Assembly: GCA_963933115.1 (NCBI GenBank)
Contig: CAWVSL010000016.1
Location: forward strand, 1 to 48,852
DNA: 48,852 nt
Source: JALJPB01 sp963933115
GTDB taxonomy: Bacteria > Pseudomonadota > Gammaproteobacteria > Enterobacterales > Alteromonadaceae
Direction of reading: 5' to 3'
Made by a program: the position numbers and the translations under genes. Below, in pieces: positions 9,140-17,867 of the stretch. The notes beneath the pieces are model-generated. The model saw nothing but the letters and a program-made list of their open reading frames with translations, did not search any database and was not told the DNA's origin. Within the stretch, counting starts at the first letter, position 1. Every line of letters begins with the position of its first letter.

Positions 9140-10171
9140 ATGATTATCATACGCCCTATACAAAACAGTGATTACGAGTCATTACATCGAATGGCTGTGG
9201 AGTCAGGATACGGTTTTACATCACTACCGGTTAATGAAGAGTTATTAAAAAAACGCATTAACCAAGCTGATCTATCTTTTAATAAAACCGTAACGACACC
9301 AGGTAACGAAGGTTACTTATTTGTGATGGAAGATACTACCACTGGAGAAGTGGTGGGTACCACAGGCATTGAAGCTGCTGTTGGTTTAGAGGATGCTTTT
9401 TATCATTATCATTTAGGTAAAGTCGTACATAACTCTCGAGAGTTAAATGTTTACAATACCGTTGAAACACTTTCATTATGTAACGACTATACCGGCGCTA
9501 CTGAGATTTGTACTTTATTTTTAAGTGAAAGCCACCGTAAAAACAACAACGGACGTTTTTTATCTCGATGTCGTTTCTTATTTATTGCTGAACATACACA
9601 ACGCTTTGCCGATACCATTATTGCGGAGATGCGGGGTATTTCAGATGAACATGGTAATTCTCCTTTTTGGCAGTGGTTAGAAGAGCATTTTTTCTCAATG
9701 GACTTTCCTACTGCTGACTATTTAACGGGTATTGGCAAAAAAATGTTTATCGCAGAATTAATGCCTAAGTACCCTATTTATGTCAGTTTATTAAGTAAAG
9801 ATGCTCAGCATGTAATTAACAAAGTACATGAAAAAACTGTTCCCGCTTTACGGTTACTGGAAGCGGAAGGTTTTGCACGTCGCGGTTATGTTGATATTTT
9901 TGATGCAGGTCCAACGTTAGAAGTTGAACGTTCGAGCATTAAAACCGTACGTGAGAGTAGTAAATATCAAGTAATTATTGGTGATGTTGACTCAGCAAAT
10001 ACCAGTTCGCCCAATAAATACATCATTTGTAATACGCAAGTTGCCACATTTAGAGCAACTCAAGCACCGGTATTATTACGCGAAACCGCTGATCAAGTTG
10101 TGATCAGCCAAGCCGTTGCCGAAGCATTACAAGTATCAACAGACGATTGGGTTCGTCTTGTTGCAAATTAG
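9140..10171 (+). CDS. astA: Arginine N-succinyltransferase
   Basis: First enzyme of the arginine succinyltransferase (AST) pathway: succinyl-CoA plus L-arginine gives N2-succinylarginine. The 343-residue GNAT-like protein begins MIIIRPIQNSDYESL and shows the family's GFTSLPVNEELL, FLSESHRKNNNGRFLSR and FPTADYLTGIGKKMFIAELMPKYPIY segments. The ATG at 9140 is preferred over an upstream in-frame TTG (9128) because AstA proteins begin MxxIRP and a GAG lies a suitable distance before it. Second gene of argD-astA-astD. Confidence 0.96.
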   Translation: MIIIRPIQNSDYESLHRMAVESGYGFTSLPVNEELLKKRINQADLSFNKTVTTPGNEGYLFVMEDTTTGEVVGTTGIEAAVGLEDAFYHYHLGKVVHNSRELNVYNTVETLSLCNDYTGATEICTLFLSESHRKNNNGRFLSRCRFLFIAEHTQRFADTIIAEMRGISDEHGNSPFWQWLEEHFFSMDFPTADYLTGIGKKMFIAELMPKYPIYVSLLSKDAQHVINKVHEKTVPALRLLEAEGFARRGYVDIFDAGPTLEVERSSIKTVRESSKYQVIIGDVDSANTSSPNKYIICNTQVATFRATQAPVLLRETADQVVISQAVAEALQVSTDDWVRLVAN

Positions 10172-10208
10172 ACTCATCTGTAGAGTTAAGTAAATTGAGG
10201 AATATTAA

Positions 10209-11678
10209 ATGTCATACCCAAATCAACTGATTAATGGCCAATGGATAGCTGGCGAAGGACACGATGTTACCTCATTAAATCCTGCCCGTAACCAAGTTAT
10301 CTGGCAAGGTAAAACAGCATCACCGGCACAAGTAGCTACCGCTATTTCTAGTGCACGAAATGCCTTTGAGTCATGGGCAAACATCGAATTTGATGAACGC
10401 ATTGCTATTGTAACTAAATTTGCCGAACAATTAACCGCAAATAAAGAAGCTCTGGCAACGACTATTGCTTTAGAAACAGGCAAGCCTTTGTGGGAAACCC
10501 GCACTGAAGTTGGGGCTATGGTTGGTAAAGTTAATATTTCATTAAACGCTTATGCAGAACGTACCGGCACTGTCGAAAATCCAATGCCAGGCGCCAAAGC
10601 ATTTATCCGTCATAAGCCACATGGTGTTGTTGCGATATTTGGTCCTTATAACTTCCCTGGGCATTTGCCTAATGGCCATATTGTGCCGGCACTCATTGCT
10701 GGTAATACCGTGGTATTTAAGCCAAGCGAATTAACGCCAATGGTTGCTGAAGAAATGTTGAAGCTCTGGTTATCTTCCGGTCTTCCTGCAGGGGTTATTA
10801 ACCTCGTACAGGGTGAAGTTGAAACAGGTAAAGCGCTAGCAAGTCATCCTGGTATTGATGGTTTATTTTTTACCGGTAGTTCAACTACTGGACATTTTTT
10901 GCATGAGCAATTTGGTGGTCAACCGGGTAAGATTTTGGCTTTAGAAATGGGGGGGAATAATCCCTTTATTGTCAAAGAAGTCACTGATATCAATGCCGTT
11001 GTTCATGATATTGTTCAGTCAGCCTTTATTACCACAGGTCAACGTTGTACGTGTGCACGTCGTTTATTTATTGAAGAGGGTGAACAGGGCGATGCCATTA
11101 TTGCTAAGTTAATATCAGTGACCCAAGCTATTAAAATAGGTTATTTTGATGATGAAGACCAACCTTTTATTGGTTCAATGATTTCAGAAAAAGCAGCACT
11201 TAGCTTAGTCGCGGCACAGCAGCAGTTATTTGACTTAGGTGGTCAGTCTCTTGTGATGATGAAACACTTAGAAAAAGGTACTGGCTTTATATCTCCGGGT
11301 ATTGTTGATGTAACTCGCCTTGAGAGCATGCCTGATGATGAACACTTTGGTCCCTTATTAAAGGTATATCGCTATACAGACTTTGATGCCGCTATTGATG
11401 AAGCTAATAATACCAGCTTCGGTTTATCTGCCGGTTTATTAAGTGATAGTGAAGATCTCTATCATCACTTCTTCCGCCGTATCCGTGCCGGCATTGTTAA
11501 CTGGAATAAACCTATCACCGGAGCCAGCAGTGCTGCACCATTTGGTGGTATTGGTGCTAGTGGCAACCATAGAGCAAGTGCTTACTATGCTGCAGACTAT
11601 TGTGCCTACCCGGTAGCGTCAGTAGAAGCAGAAAAAGTTTCACTACCTAAAACATTGAGCCCAGGTTTATCTATTTAA
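10209..11678 (+). CDS. astD: Succinylglutamate semialdehyde dehydrogenase
   Basis: NAD-dependent aldehyde dehydrogenase of the AST pathway, turning N-succinylglutamate semialdehyde into N-succinylglutamate. 489 residues. Visible: cofactor segment IFGPYNFPGHLPNGHI (143-158), FTGSSTTG, general base E246 in LEMGGN, and nucleophile C280 in TTGQRCTC. Shine-Dalgarno TTGAGGA before ATG. A TTCG-loop terminator follows at 11722, ending the argD-astA-astD unit. The pathway genes astB and astE are not in this window. Confidence 0.96.
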   Translation: MSYPNQLINGQWIAGEGHDVTSLNPARNQVIWQGKTASPAQVATAISSARNAFESWANIEFDERIAIVTKFAEQLTANKEALATTIALETGKPLWETRTEVGAMVGKVNISLNAYAERTGTVENPMPGAKAFIRHKPHGVVAIFGPYNFPGHLPNGHIVPALIAGNTVVFKPSELTPMVAEEMLKLWLSSGLPAGVINLVQGEVETGKALASHPGIDGLFFTGSSTTGHFLHEQFGGQPGKILALEMGGNNPFIVKEVTDINAVVHDIVQSAFITTGQRCTCARRLFIEEGEQGDAIIAKLISVTQAIKIGYFDDEDQPFIGSMISEKAALSLVAAQQQLFDLGGQSLVMMKHLEKGTGFISPGIVDVTRLESMPDDEHFGPLLKVYRYTDFDAAIDEANNTSFGLSAGLLSDSEDLYHHFFRRIRAGIVNWNKPITGASSAAPFGGIGASGNHRASAYYAADYCAYPVASVEAEKVSLPKTLSPGLSI

Positions 11679-11721
11679 AATAACTCACATAATCTATGTC
11701 ATTAGTTTATCAAATAAAAAT

Positions 11722-11745
11722 AGCTGGGTTTCGACCCAGCTTTTT
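11722..11745 (+). terminator. Rho-independent terminator after astD
   Basis: Perfect stem AGCTGGGT / ACCCAGCT closed by a TTCG tetraloop and followed by TTTT. A textbook strong terminator 43 bases after the astD stop. Confidence 0.93.
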
Positions 11746-11812
11746 CAAAAGTATCGACCAACTTTAAATTATTTGGTTAATGACTACTGCCTGTTTGTTG
11801 CTACTTCAATAG

Positions 11813-11887
11813 TTATTCAATGCCTAAAATATGGCTTTGCCAATGACCTTTTTGGCGATATAAGATAACGGTTTTACCTATTGTCAT
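11813..11887 (-). CDS. Possible 24-residue small protein
   Basis: An ATG at 11887 (minus strand) is preceded by GAGGGAGG with a seven-base spacer, a near-ideal ribosome binding site, and opens a frame of 24 codons ending in TAA: MTIGKTVILYRQKGHWQ then SHILGIE. The peptide is basic, with a short hydrophobic strand TVILY. It lies divergent to the DUF1338 gene and after the astD terminator. It could be a real small protein, the broken start of a lost gene, or chance. I do not recognise it. Confidence 0.35.
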   Translation of the reverse strand: MTIGKTVILYRQKGHWQSHILGIE

Positions 11888-11966
11888 TAGTTAACCTCCC
11901 TCTGTTTACTCAGCAAACAAACGATTTAAAATTCGCACTTTATTTAAAAATAATCCGGAGACAATT

Positions 11967-12776
11967 ATGTCCATCGATAATTCAACAAAAGTTAAAGCAC
12001 TATTTGACCATATTTGGCAAAACTACCTCGAGGTAACACCTTCAGCACATCAATTACATCAACTACTGGGTTCAGGTAATGATTTAATTAATGATCATGT
12101 CGCTTACCGCACCTTTAATAGTGAAAAAGTTAATTTAAGTAAACTAGCTCAGCATTTAATTAACTTAGGGTATAAAGAATGTGGTGAATATCACTTTGAT
12201 AGTAAGAATCTTTACGCCAAACATTTTGAGCATAGCGACTCATTACTGCCTAAAGTATTTATCAGTGAGCTATTAGTTGAGAAATTTTCAACCAAGGTTC
12301 AAAATATTATTCATCGGTTAGTTGATAATATTGACGCTATGGCTGTTACTCAAGATGACTTTTTATACTCAGGTACTCACTGGAAAATAAGCCACGCTGA
12401 TTACCAAACATTATTAGCAGAAAGTGAATATGCTGCATGGTTAAGTGCCTGGGGATACCGAGCGAATCACTTTACTGTTAGCGTTAACCATTTAGAGAGC
12501 TTTGACAATATTTTTACTGTTAACAAGGCGGTCAAAGCGGGTGGGTTTAGTTTAAATAGCGCAGGTGGTGAAGTCAAAGGTGACAAAACTGTTATGTTAG
12601 AACAATCATCTACCCTTGCGGATAAAATTGAAGTTAACTTCTCCGATAAGACAGTCGTTATTCCCAGTTGTTTTTACGAATTTGCTCAACGTTATCCACT
12701 CAAAACTGGCGAGCTTTATACTGGTTTTGTTGCAGCCTCTGCAGATAAAATTTTTGAAAGTACCAATGTAGCTTAA
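11967..12776 (+). CDS. DUF1338 protein (HglS-like 2-oxoadipate dioxygenase/decarboxylase family)
   Basis: 269 residues of the DUF1338 family. Characterised relatives (Pseudomonas HglS) are Fe(II) enzymes that convert 2-oxoadipate to D-2-hydroxyglutarate in lysine breakdown. Three likely metal ligands are visible: H44 in NDHVAYRTF, H168 in YRANHFTVSVN and E238 in CFYEFAQRY. It is about half the length of HglS itself, as in the short subfamily. Shine-Dalgarno CGGAG before ATG. Shewanella carries a like gene after astD (from memory), so it may act on a keto acid tied to arginine or lysine use. Exact substrate unknown. Confidence 0.85.
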   Translation: MSIDNSTKVKALFDHIWQNYLEVTPSAHQLHQLLGSGNDLINDHVAYRTFNSEKVNLSKLAQHLINLGYKECGEYHFDSKNLYAKHFEHSDSLLPKVFISELLVEKFSTKVQNIIHRLVDNIDAMAVTQDDFLYSGTHWKISHADYQTLLAESEYAAWLSAWGYRANHFTVSVNHLESFDNIFTVNKAVKAGGFSLNSAGGEVKGDKTVMLEQSSTLADKIEVNFSDKTVVIPSCFYEFAQRYPLKTGELYTGFVAASADKIFESTNVA

Positions 12777-12907
12777 AACCTTTAGTCTATGTTAAGTCGA
12801 CTAGTCTTAGTGGTAAATATTATTATCATTAAGGCTATAGCTTGATTAACCCTTAATAAAAACGTTAAAGTAAGCCTAGAGTTATTCGTACCAGAGCGTA
12901 AAATCAG

Positions 12908-12932
12908 GGTTATGACTACCAAGTCTATAACC
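12908..12932 (+). repeat. Imperfect inverted repeat upstream of the OsmC gene
   Basis: GGTTATGAC (12908-12916) pairs with GTCTATAACC (12923-12932) with one bulged T and a six-base loop. It lies about 100 bases before the OsmC start in a 249-base non-coding gap and may be an operator. Confidence 0.3.
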
Positions 12933-13025
12933 AGGGTATTAATGAGTTAACCGCTCTTTACATCTTTATTGAAATTCTTCTGTATAGTATCCATTCACCT
13001 CAATATTTTAGATAGGGATTTACCC

Positions 13026-13433
13026 ATGAAAGCAAACGTAAAATGGATCGGCGATGAATTATTCTTAGGCACATCAGAAAGTGGTCACACGATTGTTTTA
13101 GATGCTAATGGTGGGAATTTAGCCCCTAGTCCAATGGAGAATGTACTGATATCCTTAGGCGCTTGTTCTTCAGTTGATGTCGTCAGCATTTTAAAAAAAG
13201 CTCGCCAACATATTATTGGCTGCCAAGTTGAAATATCCGGTCAACGTGTAGATACTGTTCCGCAATTATTTTCAGACATTCATTTACATTTTATTATTGA
13301 AGGAATAAATATCAGTGATAAGCATATTGAACGGGCAGTTAATTTATCTGCAGATAAGTATTGTTCTGTTGCCTTAATGCTTAATAAAGCAGTGGTAATT
13401 ACTCATGACTTCGCTTTAAAAGACCCTGAGTAA
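13026..13433 (+). CDS. OsmC/YhfA family protein
   Basis: 135-residue OsmC-fold protein. OsmC and Ohr members reduce organic peroxides through two cysteines; the YhfA branch has no proven substrate. Visible: NLAPSPMENVLISLGACSSVDVVSILKK, with a cysteine in the LGAC motif typical of the first OsmC cysteine, and KYCSVALML with the second. The ATG at 13026 is chosen: it has AGGG nine bases upstream and gives the usual MKANVKW start, while an in-frame TTG at 12969 would add an unlikely leader. Ends four bases before speD. Position near prkB matches E. coli yhfA. Confidence 0.9.
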   Translation: MKANVKWIGDELFLGTSESGHTIVLDANGGNLAPSPMENVLISLGACSSVDVVSILKKARQHIIGCQVEISGQRVDTVPQLFSDIHLHFIIEGINISDKHIERAVNLSADKYCSVALMLNKAVVITHDFALKDPE

Positions 13434-13437
13434 TAAA

Positions 13438-14181
13438 ATGGAAGGTCATCGTAAAATACAGTTATATGGTTTCAATAATTTAACTAAAAGTTTAAGTTTT
13501 TCGTTTTACAAACTCCACTACTTAGAAAATAAAGCGCAGAATCGGCAGTATAATACGTATATTAAAAATCGGTACAATGCAGATAAACTAACAACATTAA
13601 TGACTGACATTTGCCATGCAATTGGTGGTAGTATTTTAAATGTTGCCCAACAAGATTATCAACCTCAGGGAGCAAGTGTTACCTTAATGATTTCTGAAGA
13701 AGCTCAGCCTGAATCTTTGGTTGCACATCTAGATAAATCTCATATATGTGTCCATACCTACCCTGATGACAACCCCACCAATAACACAGCGATATTTAGA
13801 GCTGATCTTGAATTATCTACCTGTGGTGTAATCTCTCCGTTAAAAGTGCTTAATTATTTAATAAAAGAGTTTGAGGCTGATGTTATTGATATAGATTATC
13901 GTATTAGAGGAATGACACGCTCGCCACTAGGTGCAAAACAATTCAACGATCAGTTAATTGATAATATTAGCGACTGTTTTTCGAATGCTATTAAAAGCGA
14001 TTACTCATTTATTAACCAAAATTTACCAGAGCGTAATTTATTTCATAGCAGACTATGCCGTAAAGATATTAACCCAAGTGACTTTATACTCCCTATTAAT
14101 GACCATGAAGTAGCACCTGACGAACTTACCTCAATTAGCAATACGATTAATAAAGAGCTAATCGAGTTATATACAAACTGA
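13438..14181 (+). CDS. speD: S-adenosylmethionine decarboxylase proenzyme
   Basis: Pyruvoyl enzyme giving decarboxylated SAM, the aminopropyl donor for spermidine. Clearly the E. coli type: LYGFNNLTKSLSF near the start, QDYQPQGASVT, and the self-cleavage site AHLDKSHICVHTYP where K100-S101 is cut and S101 becomes the pyruvoyl group; then FRADLELSTCGVISPLK. 247 residues against 264 in E. coli. Starts four bases after the OsmC stop, so the two are likely co-transcribed. No speE lies in the window; the aminopropyl acceptor enzyme must be elsewhere. Confidence 0.96.
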   Translation: MEGHRKIQLYGFNNLTKSLSFSFYKLHYLENKAQNRQYNTYIKNRYNADKLTTLMTDICHAIGGSILNVAQQDYQPQGASVTLMISEEAQPESLVAHLDKSHICVHTYPDDNPTNNTAIFRADLELSTCGVISPLKVLNYLIKEFEADVIDIDYRIRGMTRSPLGAKQFNDQLIDNISDCFSNAIKSDYSFINQNLPERNLFHSRLCRKDINPSDFILPINDHEVAPDELTSISNTINKELIELYTN

Positions 14182-14221
14182 GAGTGTGGCTCTGGTCAAT
14201 GATCCCAGGCGTAAATTAGGC

Positions 14222-15121
14222 TTACAAGTCACTCATCCAGTCAAGTTGCTTATCGGAGTCTGACTTTTTTTTCATTATATCGACAATCAACGGCGTTAGT
14301 ATTAATTCCATAGCTAAGCCCATTTTCCCGCCTGGTACAACCAAAGTACTCATACGTGACATAAATGATCCATTAATCATGCTCAAATAATATTGAAAGT
14401 CTACATTACTTACTTCTCTAAAACGGATGACAACAAAACTTTCATCTAATGTTGGAATCGCTTTGGCGCTAAAAGGATTTGACGTATCTACGGTAGGGAC
14501 ACGTTGAAAATTAATATGTGTGCGAGAAAACTGTGGCGTGATAAATGAGATATAGTCTTCCATACTACGAACGATACTTGCAGTGACGGCCTCGCGAGAG
14601 TGTCCTCTAGAATTGGTATCTCGTATAATTTTTTGAATCCATTCCAGATTGACAATCGGTACCATACCAATGAGGAGGTCGACATGTTTACAAACATTGT
14701 TAGTCTCTGTGATAACGCCGCCATGAAGTCCCTCATAGAAAAGTAAGTCTGTGCCCTGACCCAACTCTTCCCAGGGTGTAAAAGTGCCTGGCATTTGATT
14801 ATAAGGGACGGCATCGTCAAAGGTATGAAGATACTTACGCATTTTACCTTGACCCGTTTCCGAATAGTCTTGAAATAGTCGTTCAAGTCCATCAAAGTCA
14901 TTTGCTTTGTCGCCAAAGTAACTGATATTACGGCGCTCTTCTTGTGCCTTACGCTTTGCAAGGTCCATTTCTTGACGAGAAAAACGATGAAAGCTGTCCC
15001 CTTCTACTTTAATAGCATTGATATCTAAGGAACGAAAGATATGCTCAAATGATTCTGTCGTTGTCGAAGTTCCAGCTCCTGAGGAGCCAGTAACGGCAAT
15101 GATTGGATTTCGAGCTGACAT
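14222..15121 (-). CDS. prkB: Phosphoribulokinase-family kinase PrkB
   Basis: P-loop kinase closely matching E. coli PrkB: MSARNPIIAVTGSSGAGTST (Walker A), EGDSFHR, YEGLHGG, HVDLLIGMVPIVNLEWIQK, RGHSREAV and VVPGGKMGLAMEL. The start is ATG at 15121, giving the family's MSAxxP N-terminus, rather than three codons upstream. The protein resembles Calvin-cycle phosphoribulokinase, but such bacteria are heterotrophs and no RuBisCO is seen here; its true substrate is unsettled. Convergent with speD; downstream of the rplQ terminator on the same strand. Confidence 0.94.
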   Translation of the reverse strand: MSARNPIIAVTGSSGAGTSTTTESFEHIFRSLDINAIKVEGDSFHRFSRQEMDLAKRKAQEERRNISYFGDKANDFDGLERLFQDYSETGQGKMRKYLHTFDDAVPYNQMPGTFTPWEELGQGTDLLFYEGLHGGVITETNNVCKHVDLLIGMVPIVNLEWIQKIIRDTNSRGHSREAVTASIVRSMEDYISFITPQFSRTHINFQRVPTVDTSNPFSAKAIPTLDESFVVIRFREVSNVDFQYYLSMINGSFMSRMSTLVVPGGKMGLAMELILTPLIVDIMKKKSDSDKQLDWMSDL

Positions 15122-15304
15122 AAAGTACAAGCCTTAAGGTAACTTTTTAAAGGGGACTTAGTGTTATACGAGGAAATGACCGAGTGGTCAAGAAATTATC
15201 AACAAACTTTAATGGACTGTATAGCTTAGATTTTTCTTAGGCTATTATTAAAATGTCTGTTTATTAGTTGTTGTGACTAGGGGGGCTATTATTAAAAGAC
15301 AAAA

Positions 15305-15330
15305 AAAAACGAAGCCTAGGCTTCGTTTTT
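15305..15330 (-). terminator. Terminator of the alpha operon after rplQ
   Basis: Palindrome AACGAAGCC/GGCTTCGTT (15308-15327) flanked by an A-run on the left and a T-run on the right. Read on the minus strand it is a stem followed by at least eight T, ending the ribosomal superoperon. It could also work in the other direction. Confidence 0.93.
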
Positions 15331-15357
15331 ATTAAAGTATAATTTAGTAAAACTAAA

Positions 15358-15762
15358 TTAAGCTGCTGCTACTTCTTCAACTACTTCAGGAGCGTCTTCT
15401 ACTACTGGGCGGTCTACTAATTCAACATAAGCCATTGGTGCTTTATCACCAGTACGGAAACCACATTTTAAAATGCGAGTATAACCACCTGGACGTTCTT
15501 GGTAACGAGGACCAAGTTCGTTGAATAAAATACCTACTACTTCTTTATCTTGTGTGCGAGCAAATACTAAACGTCTATTTGCTACGCTGTCGGTTTTGGC
15601 CAATGTAATCAGTGGCTCAACAACGCGACGTAGTTCTTTTGCTTTAGCGACAGTAGTTTTAATAATACCGTGCTTAACCAAAGAACTAGCCATATTGCGG
15701 AACATCGCTTGGCGATGACTGCTATTACGGTTTAACTGGCGACCGCTATGACGATGACGCAT
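15358..15762 (-). CDS. rplQ: 50S ribosomal protein L17
   Basis: Large-subunit protein lining the lower exit-tunnel region. 134 residues (127 in E. coli); MRHRHSGRQLNRNSSHR start and the YTRILKCGFRTGDKAPMAYVELVD block are diagnostic. The C-terminus carries an extra acidic, alanine-rich tail (VVEDAPEVVEEVAAA). Shine-Dalgarno AAGGA. Last gene of the alpha operon, 44 bases after rpoA. Confidence 0.98.
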   Translation of the reverse strand: MRHRHSGRQLNRNSSHRQAMFRNMASSLVKHGIIKTTVAKAKELRRVVEPLITLAKTDSVANRRLVFARTQDKEVVGILFNELGPRYQERPGGYTRILKCGFRTGDKAPMAYVELVDRPVVEDAPEVVEEVAAA

Positions 15763-15806
15763 AAGTTAAATCCTTATCTTAACTGTTTAAAAAAACGATG
15801 ATCGAA

Positions 15807-16796
15807 CTAGTCGTTATCAACGATGCTTTCTGGTGGCCAGTTTTCTAGGCGCATACCTAGAGACAAACCACGAGACGCTAACACGTCTTTGATTTCTGTT
15901 AGAGACTTCTTACCTAAATTAGGCGTTTTAAGAAGCTCAACTTCAGCACGTTGGACTAAATCACCAATATATTGAATTGCTTCTGCTTTTAAGCAGTTTG
16001 CTGAGCGAACAGTTAGTTCTAAATCATCAACAGGACGAAGCAAGATTGGGTCGAATAAAGGTTTCTCTTCTTTCAACTCAACTTCTTTGATATCGCGTAA
16101 TTCAACAAAAGCATCTAACTGTTCAGCTAGAATAGTTGAAGCACGACGAATCGCTTCTTCTGGATCTAATGTACCATTAGTTTCCATATCCAAGACTAAT
16201 TTGTCTAAATCTGTACGCTGTTCAACACGGGCAGACTCAACATCATAGGCAATTCTGACTACTGGGCTGAATGAGGCATCAACCAACAAACGACCAATAG
16301 CACGATCTTCTTCCTCGGCATCGCGACGAACAGAAGCAGGTACGTAACCACGACCCATTTCTATTTTAATTCGCATGCTGATTGACCCTTCACCTGTTAA
16401 AGAACAGATAACATGTTCAGGATTCGTAATAGTTACGTCTCCATCATGTTGGATGTCAGCAGCCGTTACAGGGCCTTCACCAGACTTAGTTAGGGTAAGG
16501 TAGGCTTCATCTTTGCCTTCCAAAATAACTGCAAGCCCTTTAAGGTTTAACAATATTTCGATGATGTCTTCATGAACACCTTCTTTACTACTGTATTCAT
16601 GTAAAACACCGTCAATTTCAACTTCAGTTACGGCACAACCCGGCATTGAAGATAAAAGGATGCGGCGTAACGCATTACCTAAAGTGTGACCAAAACCACG
16701 CTCTAATGGCTCTAAAGTTACCTTTGCACGACAAGTGCTAAGCGTTTCAATATCAACCAATCGTGGTCTAAGGAATTCGGTTACAGAACCCTGCAT
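15807..16796 (-). CDS. rpoA: RNA polymerase alpha subunit
   Basis: 329 residues, the same length as in E. coli. The N-terminal assembly domain shows LEPLERGFGHTLGNALRRILLSS; the C-terminal domain, which binds UP elements and activators, shows TPNLGKKSLTEIKDVLASRGL. Shine-Dalgarno TAGGAGAGG before ATG. Fourth gene of the alpha operon, between rpsD and rplQ as in most bacteria. Confidence 0.99.
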   Translation of the reverse strand: MQGSVTEFLRPRLVDIETLSTCRAKVTLEPLERGFGHTLGNALRRILLSSMPGCAVTEVEIDGVLHEYSSKEGVHEDIIEILLNLKGLAVILEGKDEAYLTLTKSGEGPVTAADIQHDGDVTITNPEHVICSLTGEGSISMRIKIEMGRGYVPASVRRDAEEEDRAIGRLLVDASFSPVVRIAYDVESARVEQRTDLDKLVLDMETNGTLDPEEAIRRASTILAEQLDAFVELRDIKEVELKEEKPLFDPILLRPVDDLELTVRSANCLKAEAIQYIGDLVQRAEVELLKTPNLGKKSLTEIKDVLASRGLSLGMRLENWPPESIVDND

Positions 16797-16821
16797 ATGT
16801 GTCCTCTCCTAATGTGAAGCT

Positions 16822-17442
16822 TTACTTAGAGTAAAGTTCGACAATTAACTGTTCATTAATTTCAGCAGATAAGTCAGAGCGATCTGGAACACGTTTGAAA
16901 ACGCCTTCTAGTTTCTTATCATCAACTTCAACCCACAGTGGTTTCTCACGTTGGTCAGCTAATTCTAAAGCAGCGATAATACGCGCTTGAGTTTTAGACT
17001 TCTCACGAACAGAAACTGTATCTTCAGCTTTAACAGTGAAAGATGGGATATTCACAACAACACCGTTTACCACGATAGCTTTATGGCTAACGAGTTGGCG
17101 AGCTTCAGCACGTGTGCTGGCATAACCCATACGGTAAACTACGTTATCAAGGCGTTTTTCTAAAAGTTGTAACAAGTTTTCACCTGTGTTGCCTTTTAGA
17201 CGTGCCGCTTCTTTATAGTAGTTACGGAATTGTTTTTCTAGTATGCCGTAAATACGACGAACTTTTTGTTTTTCACGAAGTTGTACACCGTAATCAGATA
17301 GACGACCGCGACGGGCGCCATGTTGACCTGGTATAGTTTCGATTTTACATTTAGTTTCAATAGCTCTGACACCACTTTTAAGAAACAAATCTGTTCCTTC
17401 GCGGCGACTAAGCTTTAACTTTGGACCTAAATATCTAGCCAT
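16822..17442 (-). CDS. rpsD: 30S ribosomal protein S4
   Basis: Primary 16S rRNA binder and, in gammaproteobacteria, the translational repressor of its own (alpha) operon. 206 residues as in E. coli: MARYLGPKLKLSRREGTDL, the S4 domain RLDNVVYRMGYASTRAEARQ and the end INEQLIVELYSK. No N-terminal zinc cysteines (C- form). The matching RNA target appears upstream of rpsM (about 18210-18300). Confidence 0.98.
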   Translation of the reverse strand: MARYLGPKLKLSRREGTDLFLKSGVRAIETKCKIETIPGQHGARRGRLSDYGVQLREKQKVRRIYGILEKQFRNYYKEAARLKGNTGENLLQLLEKRLDNVVYRMGYASTRAEARQLVSHKAIVVNGVVVNIPSFTVKAEDTVSVREKSKTQARIIAALELADQREKPLWVEVDDKKLEGVFKRVPDRSDLSAEINEQLIVELYSK

Positions 17443-17463
17443 GTTCTTTCTCCAACTTTCCTA

Positions 17464-17853
17464 TTAAACGCGACGTTTCTTAGGAGGGCGACAACCATTA
17501 TGAGGAATAGGTGTTACGTCAGTGATGTTGGTTATTTTAAAACCAGCAGCATTTAAGGCACGGATTGCAGATTCACGACCTGGACCTGGACCTTTAACGA
17601 AAACTTCAATATTCTTCAAACCAAACTCTTTAGCAGCAAGACCGGCACGGTCTGCAGCAACCTGCGCAGCAAATGGAGTAGATTTACGTGAACCACGGAA
17701 ACCTGAGCCACCTGCAGTCGCCCAAGATAAAGCATTACCTTGTCGGTCTGTAAGAGTCACGATTGTGTTGTTAAAAGAGGCGTGGATATGAGCCATGCCA
17801 TCGACAACTGTCTTTTTTACGCGTTTACGCGTACGAACTGGTGTTTTAGCCAT
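17464..17853 (-). CDS. rpsK: 30S ribosomal protein S11
   Basis: Platform protein at the mRNA exit site. 129 residues as in E. coli; GMAHIHASFNNTIVTLTD, SRKSTPFAAQ and the ending NGCRPPKKRRV are diagnostic. 14 bases after rpsM and 21 before rpsD. Confidence 0.98.
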   Translation of the reverse strand: MAKTPVRTRKRVKKTVVDGMAHIHASFNNTIVTLTDRQGNALSWATAGGSGFRGSRKSTPFAAQVAADRAGLAAKEFGLKNIEVFVKGPGPGRESAIRALNAAGFKITNITDVTPIPHNGCRPPKKRRV

Positions 17854-17867
17854 TGTCTAATTCCTCG

